Source: Circinella umbellata
Lineage: Eukaryota; Mucoromycota; Mucoromycetes; Mucorales; Lichtheimiaceae
Length of the DNA: 64,000 nucleotides
Assembly: GCA_025093555.1 (NCBI GenBank)
Contig: JAIWNF010000027.1
Coordinates: 248,001-312,000 of the forward strand
Direction: 5' to 3'
The translations under genes were made by a program, and so were the position numbers. Numbering within the stretch: the first letter of the stretch is position 1; every line of letters starts with the position of its first letter. Positions 15,239 to 26,513 of the stretch are shown one piece after another. The notes beneath the pieces are model-generated. The model searched no databases and was not told the origin of the DNA. It worked only from the letters and a program-made list of their open reading frames with translations.

Positions 15239-16433
15239 GTGTCATTCTGCGGTCGTGCCATCTGTAGTGATGAAAAATAGTTGTAAATTGTGGCTATGAA
15301 ATTTGGCAAAGCATCAATTCTTCCCTTTGATGCTTCTGAGTATTTATTTGAATTCACACACACATAACAATAAACATCAGACTCTTTCCCCTTTCTCATC
15401 TTTTCCATCTCTTGGCTCGGATTTGCTTATTTTAAATGTTTTGTATGTGAAGGAACAAGAGAGTCCGTTGGGTCAAATCTTTTTAGTTGTTTTATTTATT
15501 CTATTATTTTGTATCGCTGGTTTCTAGTCGTCTTCATTCCTGTGTATTGTTGTATCTCTGCTAGTGCAGTCGTTTATTTCTCTGTTCTCCTATATTTTAT
15601 TGGTATGGATCAGTTATTTTCTGATTTATCATAAGTTCTATCCCCAAATTTTATATCTTGTATCTCATTCTCTATTGTTATTGGTTTAGTGTAACTATTC
15701 CTAAAAAAAAAGCACAATACATCCCCCATAACTGTGTTTAATTAGACTTTGCTGACTTCCGTCATGCCTTACTATCCTGCCGTCTTCAATAACTACCTAC
15801 CGACACTTGACAATGGGATATTAAGGATTTTATAGTAATAAGACTATATGTGTATATAGCTGATGTTATTCTAATCTATCAGGAAATTAATAATGAACAC
15901 TTTTTTTTATTTAAACCATTTTTACCTATGTAAGTAATACTTTTGGTTAATGGAAGTGCCATAATCAACACACGCACAATATATATGCTACCTTATACGT
16001 TGTTACGATTCCAAATATGATTGGGAAGTAGCTTTTTTTATAGTTATTGTGCTTATTTTACGGTTTTTTACTACTAATATTTATATTGTTTTTGCTTTTT
16101 CTTTGGTAAAAAGATATAATCAGCTTTCGCATTATTTATAATTTTTATTCCAGCCGTGTTATACAGTAATTTCATACTCTATTATATGTGATATAAATGT
16201 ACGATATTTTAAATTTATAATTTGTCATGTGCTTTAATTTAAGTTGAATAACTTAATCCATTATCATTATACTACTGAAAAATTACTCAAAATAAATCAA
16301 AAGCGCTGTTTTTTCAATGTCATTATATGTTAGAAAATATTATTTATGCAAAGGCACAACTTTCACGGCAGGGTAGTAAGGCACCAAACACAGAGGAACA
16401 GTCATGGGGGGTGGTACGACCGCAGAATGACAC
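15239..16433. repeat. two nested pairs of short inverted segments
   Basis: Segment A at 15239-15260 (GTGTCATTCTGCGGTCGT core) recurs inverted at 16412-16433, matching 21 of 22 bases. Segment B at 15765-15783 recurs inverted at 16365-16383, matching 18 of 19 bases. A and B are about 500 bp apart on the left but only about 30 bp apart on the right. Read on the minus strand, the right arm encodes VSFCGR and ALLPCR; the left arm on the plus strand encodes VSFCGR and ALLSCR. This suggests two related, decayed coding copies in opposite orientation. Confidence 0.6.
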
Positions 16434-17342
16434 CTGCCACGCCAACGGGGAAAAAAGCTCCGCTAAAACCCTGTATGTAACAGTAAATAGATAAACTAGC
16501 TTTTTACATCACTTTTGTCTATCAATTCACAAGTTGCTATCATACTATCAATATTAATATAGTACTATGTGAAGAAAAAAGATAACAAAGTATATCATAA
16601 CAACTTGTATTGTTGAATTCTTAAAAAAAACAAGTTGTTTTTTTTTTGACATTCACACGCGTGTGTGTGGCGCTCGCCCTTATATACTCGGACCATTTTT
16701 TTTTTGTTGAGTTGTACACCTGTCATTTTCCTTATATAGCTCGTAACCCGACTGTCCAAAAAATGATAGGTTTTCAAGGTTAAGCGTTGCTCACATTATG
16801 TTGTGCCATGCAATAATCCGTGTTTTCTTTTTTTAAACAAATCATATTGAAGTTAGTGGAACACAGGGAATAATGGTAAATGTTGAAGTTATATACGTGA
16901 CTTGCATGGTAGAAATTAAACAATTATTGTTAAATAATTTTTTGTCTGTGATTACAACAAATAAAAATAATAATAAAAAGTATATTTGTAAAAAAAATAT
17001 TATGAAGAAAAAAGTGTATAAATGAAAACGAGACATAGAAAGAGCGAGAACAAGGTATCAAGGGGTATATATTTTACTGTATTATATGTATATCAACGCC
17101 CAGCGAAGAAATAATGTATGATTTTTTGCGTGTATATGGTGTAAATAAAAAACGATTGAGAGAGAAAAAAATCAATAAAAAGGAAAATGAAAGAATTATA
17201 AAGTAATAATGTGTGTGTAGATACCATGCCAGATGTTATATCTTCCATTAATATAAAGACCTGCCTTTGGACTTTTTTTCCCTGTTGTTAAATATATGTT
17301 ATTATTCTCTCTCAATTGTTTTTTTCATTAATGATAGCCTTG
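15341..17342. other. intergenic, AT-rich with one GC-rich patch
   Basis: Mostly simple AT-rich DNA. The only unusual patch is about 16360-16455, clearly richer in G and C, which forms the right arm of the inverted segments described for 15239-16433. No intact gene is seen. The part next to 17343 probably holds the 3' UTR of the Ser-rich protein gene. Confidence 0.45.
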
Positions 17343-18717
17343 TTATAAGTCTTTATAATGTCTCAATGATTCGGGAATACGCGATGATGGTAATGGTAGT
17401 GATGGAGGGGACACGGGTGGTGGTGGTGGAGAAGATGACGAACAAACTGCTCCTGCAGATATTGTGAATTTTGCTGCTTCTTCAACAATTGTACCCACCG
17501 AACTTGGTGATGATGGGTAATATAAAGGTCGACTGCTTGGTGTTAAAGAAGGTGTTGGTTCATTATGATTCATCGTTGTTGCTGTATTTGCATTTGTAGC
17601 ACGTCGACGACCCACGACAGCATCATATTGTGCTTTATCACGATCCAACCCTTCCAAGGCATTCATGGCTTTACTACGTTCTTCAGATATAGCAGACGAG
17701 CTGGTGCTACTACCTGATGTTATTGAACTTATGCTGCTGCGTCGTTCTGGTTTCTGATAATAGTAATATGTATGACGTTGGCGACGTTGTGTTATTGTTT
17801 GTGTCTGTGAGTGTGCCGAGTCTTCTTCATTAGAGGTGGCTGTTGTGGTAACAGACGCTGATTTTTTATTATTATTCAACGACAATGTCAATTCATCCGG
17901 AATAGATAATGGACTACGTCGTTTTCGCCGTTCTTTTAAGGGTATATCAGGTACAGGTACAGTAGGAATGGTAAACCCTAAATCATCATTATGATTACCA
18001 AGTGTACCACTTCGAAATGGATGACGCTGTCGAAAACTACTACTATCGGAATTGGTTCTTGAACGCTCTTCATTTTCTTCTTCTTCACGTAAATCGACAG
18101 ATAAGCGTACAAACACTGGAGATCTTGATGTAGGTGGTTCAATTAATTTTCGTTTTGTCATGGTATGTCGAGGAGGTGGTGATAATGCAGATGACACCGG
18201 ACCAGCCGGCAAAGAAATATGATGTAAAGCCGAAAGTGATGCACTATCCTTTTTTTTCTTTTTTTGTACTATTTTTTTAGAGTTAAGTGTGTGAGATCAG
18301 CTGTTGTTTTTTCATGTATAAACAAAAAAGTACTTGATCTTTTTTTATCTAAAGACATTTACCATTATTAAAAGATTCATCATCAGTTTGTCGCTGTTCT
18401 TCATCTATATAATAAGGAAATACAGCTTTCCTAGATAATTCATCACTACTATGACGACGACCAATATTTCTCGGTTGCAAAATATGATCATCGTTGTTGC
18501 TATGGTAATTATTGTTGCCTGGTAATTTTTCATAATAGTCATCATTTTCATCTCCTAGCTCCTCACCAAAATCCATGTCATATTTTCGTTGTTCATGTTG
18601 TTGTTTCCTGAAAGCTTTAAATTTAGTGACTAATTTTTTCCACCTACGTGACACGGGACGAGTAGTCGCAATGAGTGAATTACGAACTGAACTATTGCGA
18701 AAGGATGAAGTGTTCAT
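17343..18717 (-). CDS. Ser/Thr-rich low-complexity protein, unknown function
   Basis: Two exons, 18717-18363 and 18268-17343, give 426 aa. The first exon encodes a basic N-terminus (RRWKKLVTKFKAFRKQQHEQ) then an acidic stretch (EELGDENDDYYEKL). The second encodes a Lys run (QKKKKK), Pro/Ser-rich segments, an Arg-rich patch (KERRKRRSPLSIPDELTL), poly-Tyr, many Ser clusters and a poly-Pro stretch near the end. It looks intrinsically disordered and rich in candidate phosphorylation sites, for example RRSS and RRHSS. No catalytic domain or membrane segment is visible, and no family is recognised. The 94-nt intron has a GTAAAT donor and TAG acceptor. Confidence 0.8.
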
Positions 18718-19964
18718 CTGACATTAGAATGAACCCAAGAAAAAAAAAGAAGTGTAACAACTTTATGAGAGAAAAAAAGTAAGAGGTCAAGTGGTATAGT
18801 TTGAAATAAATCTATATATGTGGAAAGTAAAAGGAAAAAAAAAAGAGAAAAGAGAAGAAGAAGTACAAAAAAGAAAAAAGAATGACTTGGTCTTATTATT
18901 ATTACATGTGCTTTTTACTCTGACTTGTTCTGTTGTCCTACTATAAAAACCTTTTATTATACTCTGTTGCGCCTTTTTTTCTTACCACACTGACCCACTT
19001 TTTTTTTTCTTCTGAACCTGTTTGGTTGGCTTAATACTTTTTTAGTTTAGGTGGCACAGCAGCGAAAAAAAAAATCAACCCACGTTGTCTTCTTAGCATA
19101 TCGGATATTGACCGAAGAAAGAAAAAAAAGAAAATGGATTCGGTTTATAATATAAGGAAGAAAGAGAAGAAATCATATATACACGCATGCCTTTGTCCGC
19201 CACACATCTTGATACATGTATAATAGAAATTATTGTATCGGATTGGAATAATTATATGTGTAACTTTTTCTAGCCGAAAATTTACCGAAGAAAGAGCAAA
19301 TCGATCAAAAATTTTTCACTGAATTAAATAAAATTTCATTGTATAAAAAAAAGTTGCATGCTCAGCTTCCAAGGGCTGGAACTCATTTTATTCTCGCTCT
19401 TTCTCTTTTTAATGGTCCATTTTATTGGATTGTAAATAAGGTCGTACCATATAAAAAAAAAAGCGTTGAGCGGAGCCGAAGCTTTTGTTGAAGGAGGAGG
19501 AGATCATCCACTTTAAAAGCTTCAGCACGTGCAAGTTCCACAAAGAAGAAGGGCAGCACTTTTTTTTTTAGCTTGTTACATCTTTGATTACAGTAGCATA
19601 CAACAAGCCGTGGCAAAAAAAACATACACAACATAACATAATAATCATAGGTTATTGAATCACAACATTGGTTAGTCTCCACTCAATCAAAATAAATCAA
19701 TTAGAGTTTTTTGTTTTGAATTTTCAGGGACAAAAGAAAAACTTTTCAGGGGGCGTTTAATGATACAAAAAAAAGGAGAATTGGGTTTATTTGTCTCTTT
19801 GAAATATCATTATTACTAATATTCCTAATATTAGTGTTTATTGTTAGAAATTATGTGGTAAGATTTTCTTATCATTGTTACTATTAATTTATATAATTGA
19901 GATGACTTGAATAGTAAGTCATTTTCTTATTTTTTTTATTATCATTATTAGAATTATAGACAGA
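18718..19964. other. intergenic, upstream of Ser-rich gene and downstream of SLY1
   Basis: Purine-rich tract at 18725-18875 (plus strand), i.e. a pyrimidine-rich leader for the minus-strand gene. The remainder is AT-rich with A/T runs. A short minus-strand open frame at 19422-19682 has no protein-like composition and was not accepted. Confidence 0.5.
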
Positions 19965-22900
19965 TTAATCTCTACCAAGCTTGGTGAGTTGGCCGAGGAA
20001 TTCATGAGGGGATAATATATCAGTGGAGCCATAAGTAATTTTCTTCTTCTGATTGTTTTGCTATGAGCAATAGAAACAGATAAAAGGTTAATAATAAATT
20101 AATAGTTATCTTTCTTTCGTTCTCTTTTCATAGTAATAATACTTACCGTAGCAATTTCTTGTAGATTTTGATATTCAACATAATTTCCTCCACCTACGAC
20201 AAATACAATAGCTTCTTGAAATGATGATTTATGTTGACGTGGAGATCTTGAGTTGCGATTCATTTTTGGATCGAAGTATAAATAGTCGTCTGCTTTAGAT
20301 GGTTCATTCTGCGGTGGTGGACTCATGATATCTCCAACAATTTTACTAATCACTAACTCTTTTCGTACAGGTAACAAGTTCTTTACACCAGATAAAATGT
20401 TTTCAAATCCACCACCTAATCCACCTTCTTTCAAGCGATCTGTCAACTACAATAATCGCGATAGTTAATGATTTGAATTTGAAAGTAGGTTTGAGTTTAA
20501 TCTGATATGGAAATAGACAGCCCATCTATTTTGTCACCATTGTTTTTGTTCTTGGCTTTTTCCAGTTTAGCCCCTGTACCAATTCTTTACCTTGTTTCCG
20601 ATAGTGCTAAAACCGCGGAATAAATCATTCTGGGAAAATCCTGATCCCTGTCCTGGTTGAGGTGACGATATCATCGATGTCATTCGCATCAATTGTCTTA
20701 CTCTATATGTATATATTACAGAATGACGTTAATTATATGTAGCTCCAGCTCGTTGTGTACATTTAATTCGTTTTTATTACCTCTTAATATATATCAATGG
20801 TGCTAAGTCACAACCTGCGGCTTCTAAAGCTTTTTCATACGATCCCATGTCTTCTTGAGAAATTTCTTCTGTGATTGACAAATAATAAATCAAGAAAAGT
20901 CTCATTTTATCCTCTGGATCTTTTTTCTCTTCATCACGAATCACTTCTAATAACAAATTCTTATTCTATACAGCGTAATATCTTATTAGTTCTCATTGAT
21001 TATTATCCATAATTCTTACGTCACTAACACAAAATAATAATAATAGGGATAATTAACCTGTCTGGTAATATTTTCTTCAATTTGGAAAAATGTATCTAGT
21101 TGTCGATCCTTAATCTTATTCAACAACGCGGTAGCCACGTTCATATGCATATCTAGAGTCGCTTTTCGGGCAGTCAACTCCGGTAATGCAGTAATTGCCG
21201 ATTTCAATGTCTTGGTGTTACTAGATAAATCCAATTGTTCAACATCCTCCAATGAACTTACACCGCTTATGCGAGTAATTTCAGCTGCATCATTTTTATA
21301 CTTGTTCAATTCGACGTCAATGTCCTCTGCATATTCGCGCGAAAAAAAACGTAGTAATTTATGCATATGATAATTTCGTAGTTAGACATCAAAAACAATA
21401 CATATATTCTAATACTGCTGGATCGCTGTATTCATGTAAGGAAAGATATTTTCCTTATTCTTTAAAACTCACCAGCAACTTGAGGGAATGGGCTTGATGC
21501 ATTCTTATTCCAGAAAAAATCTTTGTTTTCAATATCATAGCTTTTACGTGTTTGATTCATTTGTTCATCGGACTTCGTTTGTATTTTTTCAGAAAAAAAA
21601 AAGAAATCAGTTAATCATTTTTTGCTCTTACACTTCTTTTAGAGCACACATCCTATGCTTCTTTCCCTTTTTTTATTTCCTTACATCCACAGTAATACGA
21701 TTTAATCTCATTTCCAATACATCATGAATAAGTGATTGATAAGTCCATGAATGACTTAACATAGGTGTCAAGTCCATATTTCTGTCCAGCAGAATTAACA
21801 CTAAGTAAACAAGTTAGTAAGGAAACATTCTCTTTATATGCTTATATACCAATTAAAAATATTCTTTCACCTCCCCTTCAAATTACCAGGTCTCTGTAAG
21901 TTCGATGAACTATTATCGGAAAACAAATTCGTTCTTGAGTTCATCAAATGATCGCGTAACTTGCTATCCAATTTATTAGCAATCATCTCTGCTGCATTTC
22001 CGCGCGGGCATCGAATAATAGGGATTACACCTAGTAAACAATATCAAAAGGATGAGCTAAAAAAATGTTTTCATATTCATACAAATCTCTTTTTTTTTCT
22101 TTTCATATACATATAATTTATTTATCAGAGATGATATTATTACCCATTGTAACAATAACTGAAAACAGTCCGTTGACCGTTCTATCCACCGTTTCATCAA
22201 TCAAAGTTTCCGCAGCACTTGGATTATTCAAATTGACAAACACCTCGGATTGATTCAATGAAAATACGTCCGAATTCGTACATACAAAGTTAAGATATTG
22301 GTCATAGACTTGATTAATCAAATCCGAAGTATCATTCATAATTGTAGTTGATGCTAATTCTTCCATAATAGGACGTGGAATAGTCGAAGAGAAGTTGATA
22401 TAATAAGAATCATATAATCCGCGTTGTAAATCTTCACAACATTTTTTCACGTTTTCGGATGTAGGTTCAATAAAGTAAACTGCTGGAACGTCTGGTAATG
22501 ATGATCGATCTTGTGATAATAACCTATTACCATATTAAAATACCTAACTTAGATATCTTATTCACATTTTATTATGCTGTCACTATATTTTGTTGTTTAT
22601 CTTACATATGAACAGTAACACCGTTTTCGCGAAGATCGTTTACTCGCATAATAGAAGAAATAATATCTTGTCCAAACTTATCAAAAATTAAAACCTTCCA
22701 TAATATTCCATTAGGAGCGCCACTATTGCTACTGGTGTTGACATCAATTGTTCCTTCCGAAGTGGAAGCATTCAGGTTAAGCATCGACGCGATGGCAGCT
22801 AACATGATAATAGTAATATGAGAAGGTTTTTTTTTGGTAAGGTACAATAAGTTTAGAAATTAAATTGATAAAGATTATTCTATGTTTGTTCTAGTACCGT

Positions 22901-22970
22901 ATTGTTTAGCTCGCAAAGAGTCGGCATTGTCTGCTAGTGTAGTGGTAGTTAATGATGAATCGTGTTGCAT
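19965..22970 (-). CDS. SLY1: Sec1/Munc18-family protein Sly1
   Basis: SM protein that binds the syntaxin-like SNARE Sed5 and promotes SNARE assembly in ER-Golgi traffic. Eleven exons: 22970-22898, 22798-22606, 22523-22144, 22030-21887, 21800-21685, 21572-21473, 21326-21058, 20965-20781, 20702-20591, 20446-20147, 20060-19965; 655 aa, close to the yeast length. Recognisable stretches are [10 protein letters not shown] near the start, [56 protein letters not shown], the [18 protein letters not shown] region, and [20 protein letters not shown] with a terminal [19 protein letters not shown]. All junctions keep the frame. No truncation is evident. Confidence 0.96.
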
Positions 22971-24152
22971 TATTAAGTAATAAATAGATGGTGATGTAAA
23001 AATAAAAATAAAATAGGAGTGCAAAAAAAGTTATACGTGGAGAAAGTTATGAACATGCGAAAAATTGGGGGGAGAGGAAAATATGAAAATCTCCAAATAT
23101 TAAATCGCTATGTTACTATGACTCCTGTTGTCTTGTATCTGAACTAGCGAATTTTCTTGAGAATAACTTTCATTTGATTTCCAAAGTTGCTTGGCAGAAA
23201 GTAATCAACAACATTTCTTCAACTTTTATATTTTTATCTTTTTAATCTTATATGGGAGTATCAAGATACCAAGTTTGTAATTTTTGACCAGAATACCACT
23301 TGTTACTTACATCTTTCTCTTTATATGTCTAATCTGATCAGGATTTTAACATTGATATACTCTTGCGTTTCTTACGTAGCGAGAAAAATAGACGAGTTTT
23401 TTAGTAGTCAAAATTGATTGTTCTTCCAATTGAAGTGAAAGTGCTATTTTTTCAAAATATAACAACTTACGTTGCTAGTATCAAACCTTTTAAAATATCG
23501 CAACCTGACAACATTGACCAATATTTTTTTTGCTTTGTTTTATTATTGAAGTATTCCCCTGGTTTCTATAAATAAATCTACAACCACTCCATGCAACCAG
23601 GATTGCTTGCGATTTTTTGATAGGTGTTGAAGGACATTTGTGTCAAAATCATGTAAAAGGCCAGTAAATGCATGTGCTTTAATGTAGGTAACGTATCAGA
23701 AAATTTCCCACATTGACAAGGGAAAATGATTAACTGGTTTGCTGTCCATAGAAAAGTATTTTTGATTCGTTATGATAATGGGAGTTGAACAGTCCATTCG
23801 TTTCCTCAGTGTTCGAAAAAATGCTTTGTTTCATGGCAATAAAATATTTGATGAAGGAATCAGTATGTCCTCGTGATGAGTCCCACCGATATACGAGAAG
23901 TGCATAAACGTTCGTTTACAATTTGATAAGTATACTTCGCTGCCTTATGGGATTTTTTTACTCTTTGAGTTTGGGTTTTACTTGAATGCTGTGATGCTGG
24001 TACCTGGAGACGCTAACGGATTAAATAAAAACGATAGTGTTATGCTGTTATTATCATCCATTTATTAAAATGAATGAAGTGAATGGGTTGTGGAATAAAG
24101 CTATGTACAAATAAAGGGAGAAGAATAAAATAGATAAGAGAGATATTTGCAT
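22971..24152. other. intergenic between SLY1 and MED8
   Basis: SLY1 promoter side followed by the MED8 3' region. AT-rich; no coding frame, repeat or RNA gene seen. Confidence 0.5.
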
Positions 24153-24995
24153 TTATTTTACATTAGTAGCTAATTTTTTCAAGTCACTGCCAGGAAGTTG
24201 TTCTTTTCCACTACTATAATAATTGACTGCACATTCCAATTTCCATCGTCTCCAAACATCTTCTGAAGGGAATCCCATTTTTTCCCAAACTTTGGGTTTC
24301 TCTTCTTCTTTCTTTTGTTGTTCGGTTACTCCTTCCATTTGGTCATTCTTTTCATTTTCGTCTTCGTCATCTTCTTCTGCATATCGCTGTAAAAATGTAT
24401 CTCGATGGTCATCTACCAACATATTAACAAATTGTGCTGCTCCATTTGCAATTTGATCATGTCGTTGTCTTCTTGCTGTCCATTGTTCAATACCATTACG
24501 TATCAATTGTTCATCATCCGTTGTCATTTCTTGCTGCTGCTGTTGTGTCACTACTTGTTGTTTACCACCATCCATATTCATTGTTGTTGATGACGAAGAG
24601 GATGCTGTTAATTCTTTTGCTAAAGCAGCTTGTGTTTCCAACTCCAGCTTTTCAATATCAGGGATCAATTTAGTTCGTAACAAAATACTAAGAATATTTG
24701 TTTCGCTTTCAGTAGTAGTTGGGACATACGGGTGAAGCATAAGTTTGGGTAATGTGCCATTACTTCCTGCTTCAATGTGTGTATAAAAATCATCAGATAA
24801 GGATGCAAATTTGGCAGTCAACATGTTGAACTTATTTAATAGATCAGGCCAAGTAAATGGATATTTAGGTTCTTTGAGATAATTGATTTGAGATTGAAAC
24901 GTTTCTTGTAAAGACCATAATTTACTTCGTAGTGCTTCTAGTTCCTGAATTGTATTTGGATCTAAACTGGGTTGGCCATGCCGCTGATGATCCAT
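24153..24995 (-). CDS. MED8: Mediator complex subunit 8
   Basis: Subunit of the Mediator head module, a coactivator between gene-specific regulators and RNA polymerase II. Intronless, 280 aa. The N-terminal third fits the Med8 family: a helix LEALRSKLWSLQETFQSQIN, then WPDLLNKFNMLTAKFASLSDD, then LMLHPYVPT and LLRTKLIPDIEKLE. A Gln-rich insertion (QQQQQ), a conserved-looking helix around WTARRQRHDQIANGAAQFV and an acidic linker follow. The C-terminal VWEKMGFPSEDVWRRWKLEC is also present. The start is the ATG giving MDHQRHGQP; no upstream in-frame ATG fits better. Confidence 0.93.
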   Translation of the reverse strand: MDHQRHGQPSLDPNTIQELEALRSKLWSLQETFQSQINYLKEPKYPFTWPDLLNKFNMLTAKFASLSDDFYTHIEAGSNGTLPKLMLHPYVPTTTESETNILSILLRTKLIPDIEKLELETQAALAKELTASSSSSTTMNMDGGKQQVVTQQQQQEMTTDDEQLIRNGIEQWTARRQRHDQIANGAAQFVNMLVDDHRDTFLQRYAEEDDEDENEKNDQMEGVTEQQKKEEEKPKVWEKMGFPSEDVWRRWKLECAVNYYSSGKEQLPGSDLKKLATNVK

Positions 24996-26479
24996 GTTGT
25001 CTCGATTGGTGCGCTGTGTATGAAAAAATGAGATGAAAAAGAATGCTCGTGTTTGTCGAGAACAAAACGCGTAAACTGGTGATATAGCGGAACCCCCAGT
25101 GTCGGCAAATAAGAATTCGGTAGTCTTTCAATCAGCCTATTAAATTAGAATATAATTTCTACTTACTGCAATGAATCCAAGATACCAGGTGCAATGACGC
25201 ATAGGCGGTTTTACATTCGACTCACTGTCATTCTGGTCGAAGATAATGAGCGGTGGAGGGGACACATAACTTTATACAAACGATGATTTCTTTCTCTCTT
25301 CTTGGATTAATCATAATATTGTTAATACTTAATTTTAATAGTAAACACTTTAATATATCCACACACATACAAATGTACTCATTGCATTATGTATAATAAG
25401 AGATCAGCATATTATCCTTGTTCAGTTTTGATAATAAGACTTTGAAATATCGCAAATGTATGGATTGTACTCGACTACGTATTACGATTTTATATACAGA
25501 TAAACTGAATAGCGCGCCTAAACGAAAACCTACAACATAAAAATAAATAAACAGACAATCCAGATCAGCTTTACAATATTGTACACTATTACGACAGCTT
25601 TTTTTACCTATTCTAACCTATTATACCTATATTCTCCATTATTATCTTTATGTAACCTTTTTTCCTTATAAGTTTTGAGGTTTTTTCATATCACTTTGCC
25701 CAACAGGATCGGACTAGGGCTGATATGTCCTATTTGGACGCAGCGTTCATTTAGTCATTTTCCCCTCTTTATTAACTTCAATCTACAATATGCCATTATT
25801 TATAATTTAAGCTGAGTCAGCAAATAATTTATACAAAGTGAGGATGACGACGACTTTATATAATAAGCTATATTATATATACAAAAGCAAGTTTATTTAT
25901 ACTAGTTAATATATATATGTAAAGCTGATGGTACGTAGATGGGTTTGTTATTTTTAACGTGTTTGTTACATAAGTAATTAAATTAAGAGCACCGTTAAGT
26001 AATATGGTAACAGAGAACGAGTAGCTATCAAAAATACACTGGTATTCATGTGCTTGAAAAAAGTTTCAGAAAACAGAACTGAGACCGCTGATACACATGG
26101 TCTGAAAATCATATCATTTATATTCAACAGGATCTACTCTCCAAAGTAAGAATACATCTCATACGTAAATATTTTGAAAAGCTCAATGAAATAAAAGCTT
26201 GGATGAGTTACAACTTCATGCAAATGTAAGATGTTGGAAGATACAGATAGTGGAAAGCTTTGAAGTAAGTACTACTGCACAACAACGAATGAAATAGATA
26301 TAAATTGAATGCCTGTTTTTTATTTTATTTCGCGACCGTAATAATGCATTTTTTACCCTTTTCTTGTACTTTTCACAAGAGCAAACATATAAACAGCTCT
26401 TTGATTACGTTACAATAAGTTTACAAACTATATACTTGACCTATCACTTAAGATATAAAAATTATCAAGCTGCCAGATT

Positions 26480-26513
<34 letters not shown>

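Larger units (their letters stand above)
14251..15340 (+). pseudogene. decayed gene interrupted by a MITE; weak DHHA2-like resemblance
   Basis: A protein-like frame runs from about 14251 to a stop at 14595 (segments KTTINTTRSVLLASDSLTAE and MMLYKLGRYVPLIYETDE). After a poly-T tract it resumes at about 14709 (KTMVDTIHEEITKETVSLL, then CLSQLLAGAILIDGTSALV) and is cut at 14956 by a MITE. Downstream, GEYLDDLITEQEHVRNKEG continues in a different frame up to about 15300. Precise removal of the MITE with one TA copy does not restore this frame, so there is further damage. The order of LLAGAILID and a later TEQ-containing segment weakly recalls exopolyphosphatase/prune DHHA2 proteins. That is a guess from faint similarity. 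Confidence 0.4.

Noticed and set aside
16360..16455. GC-rich patch that could be a structured RNA (tRNA or 5S-like)
   Set aside because: No A/B-box pair, acceptor stem or 5S consensus could be found. The patch is better explained as one arm of the inverted coding-like segments, with short matching peptides in the other arm.
19422..19682. 86-codon minus-strand open frame
   Set aside because: Cys/Tyr/Leu-rich random composition, no splice context, and it sits in the 3' flank of neighbouring genes.
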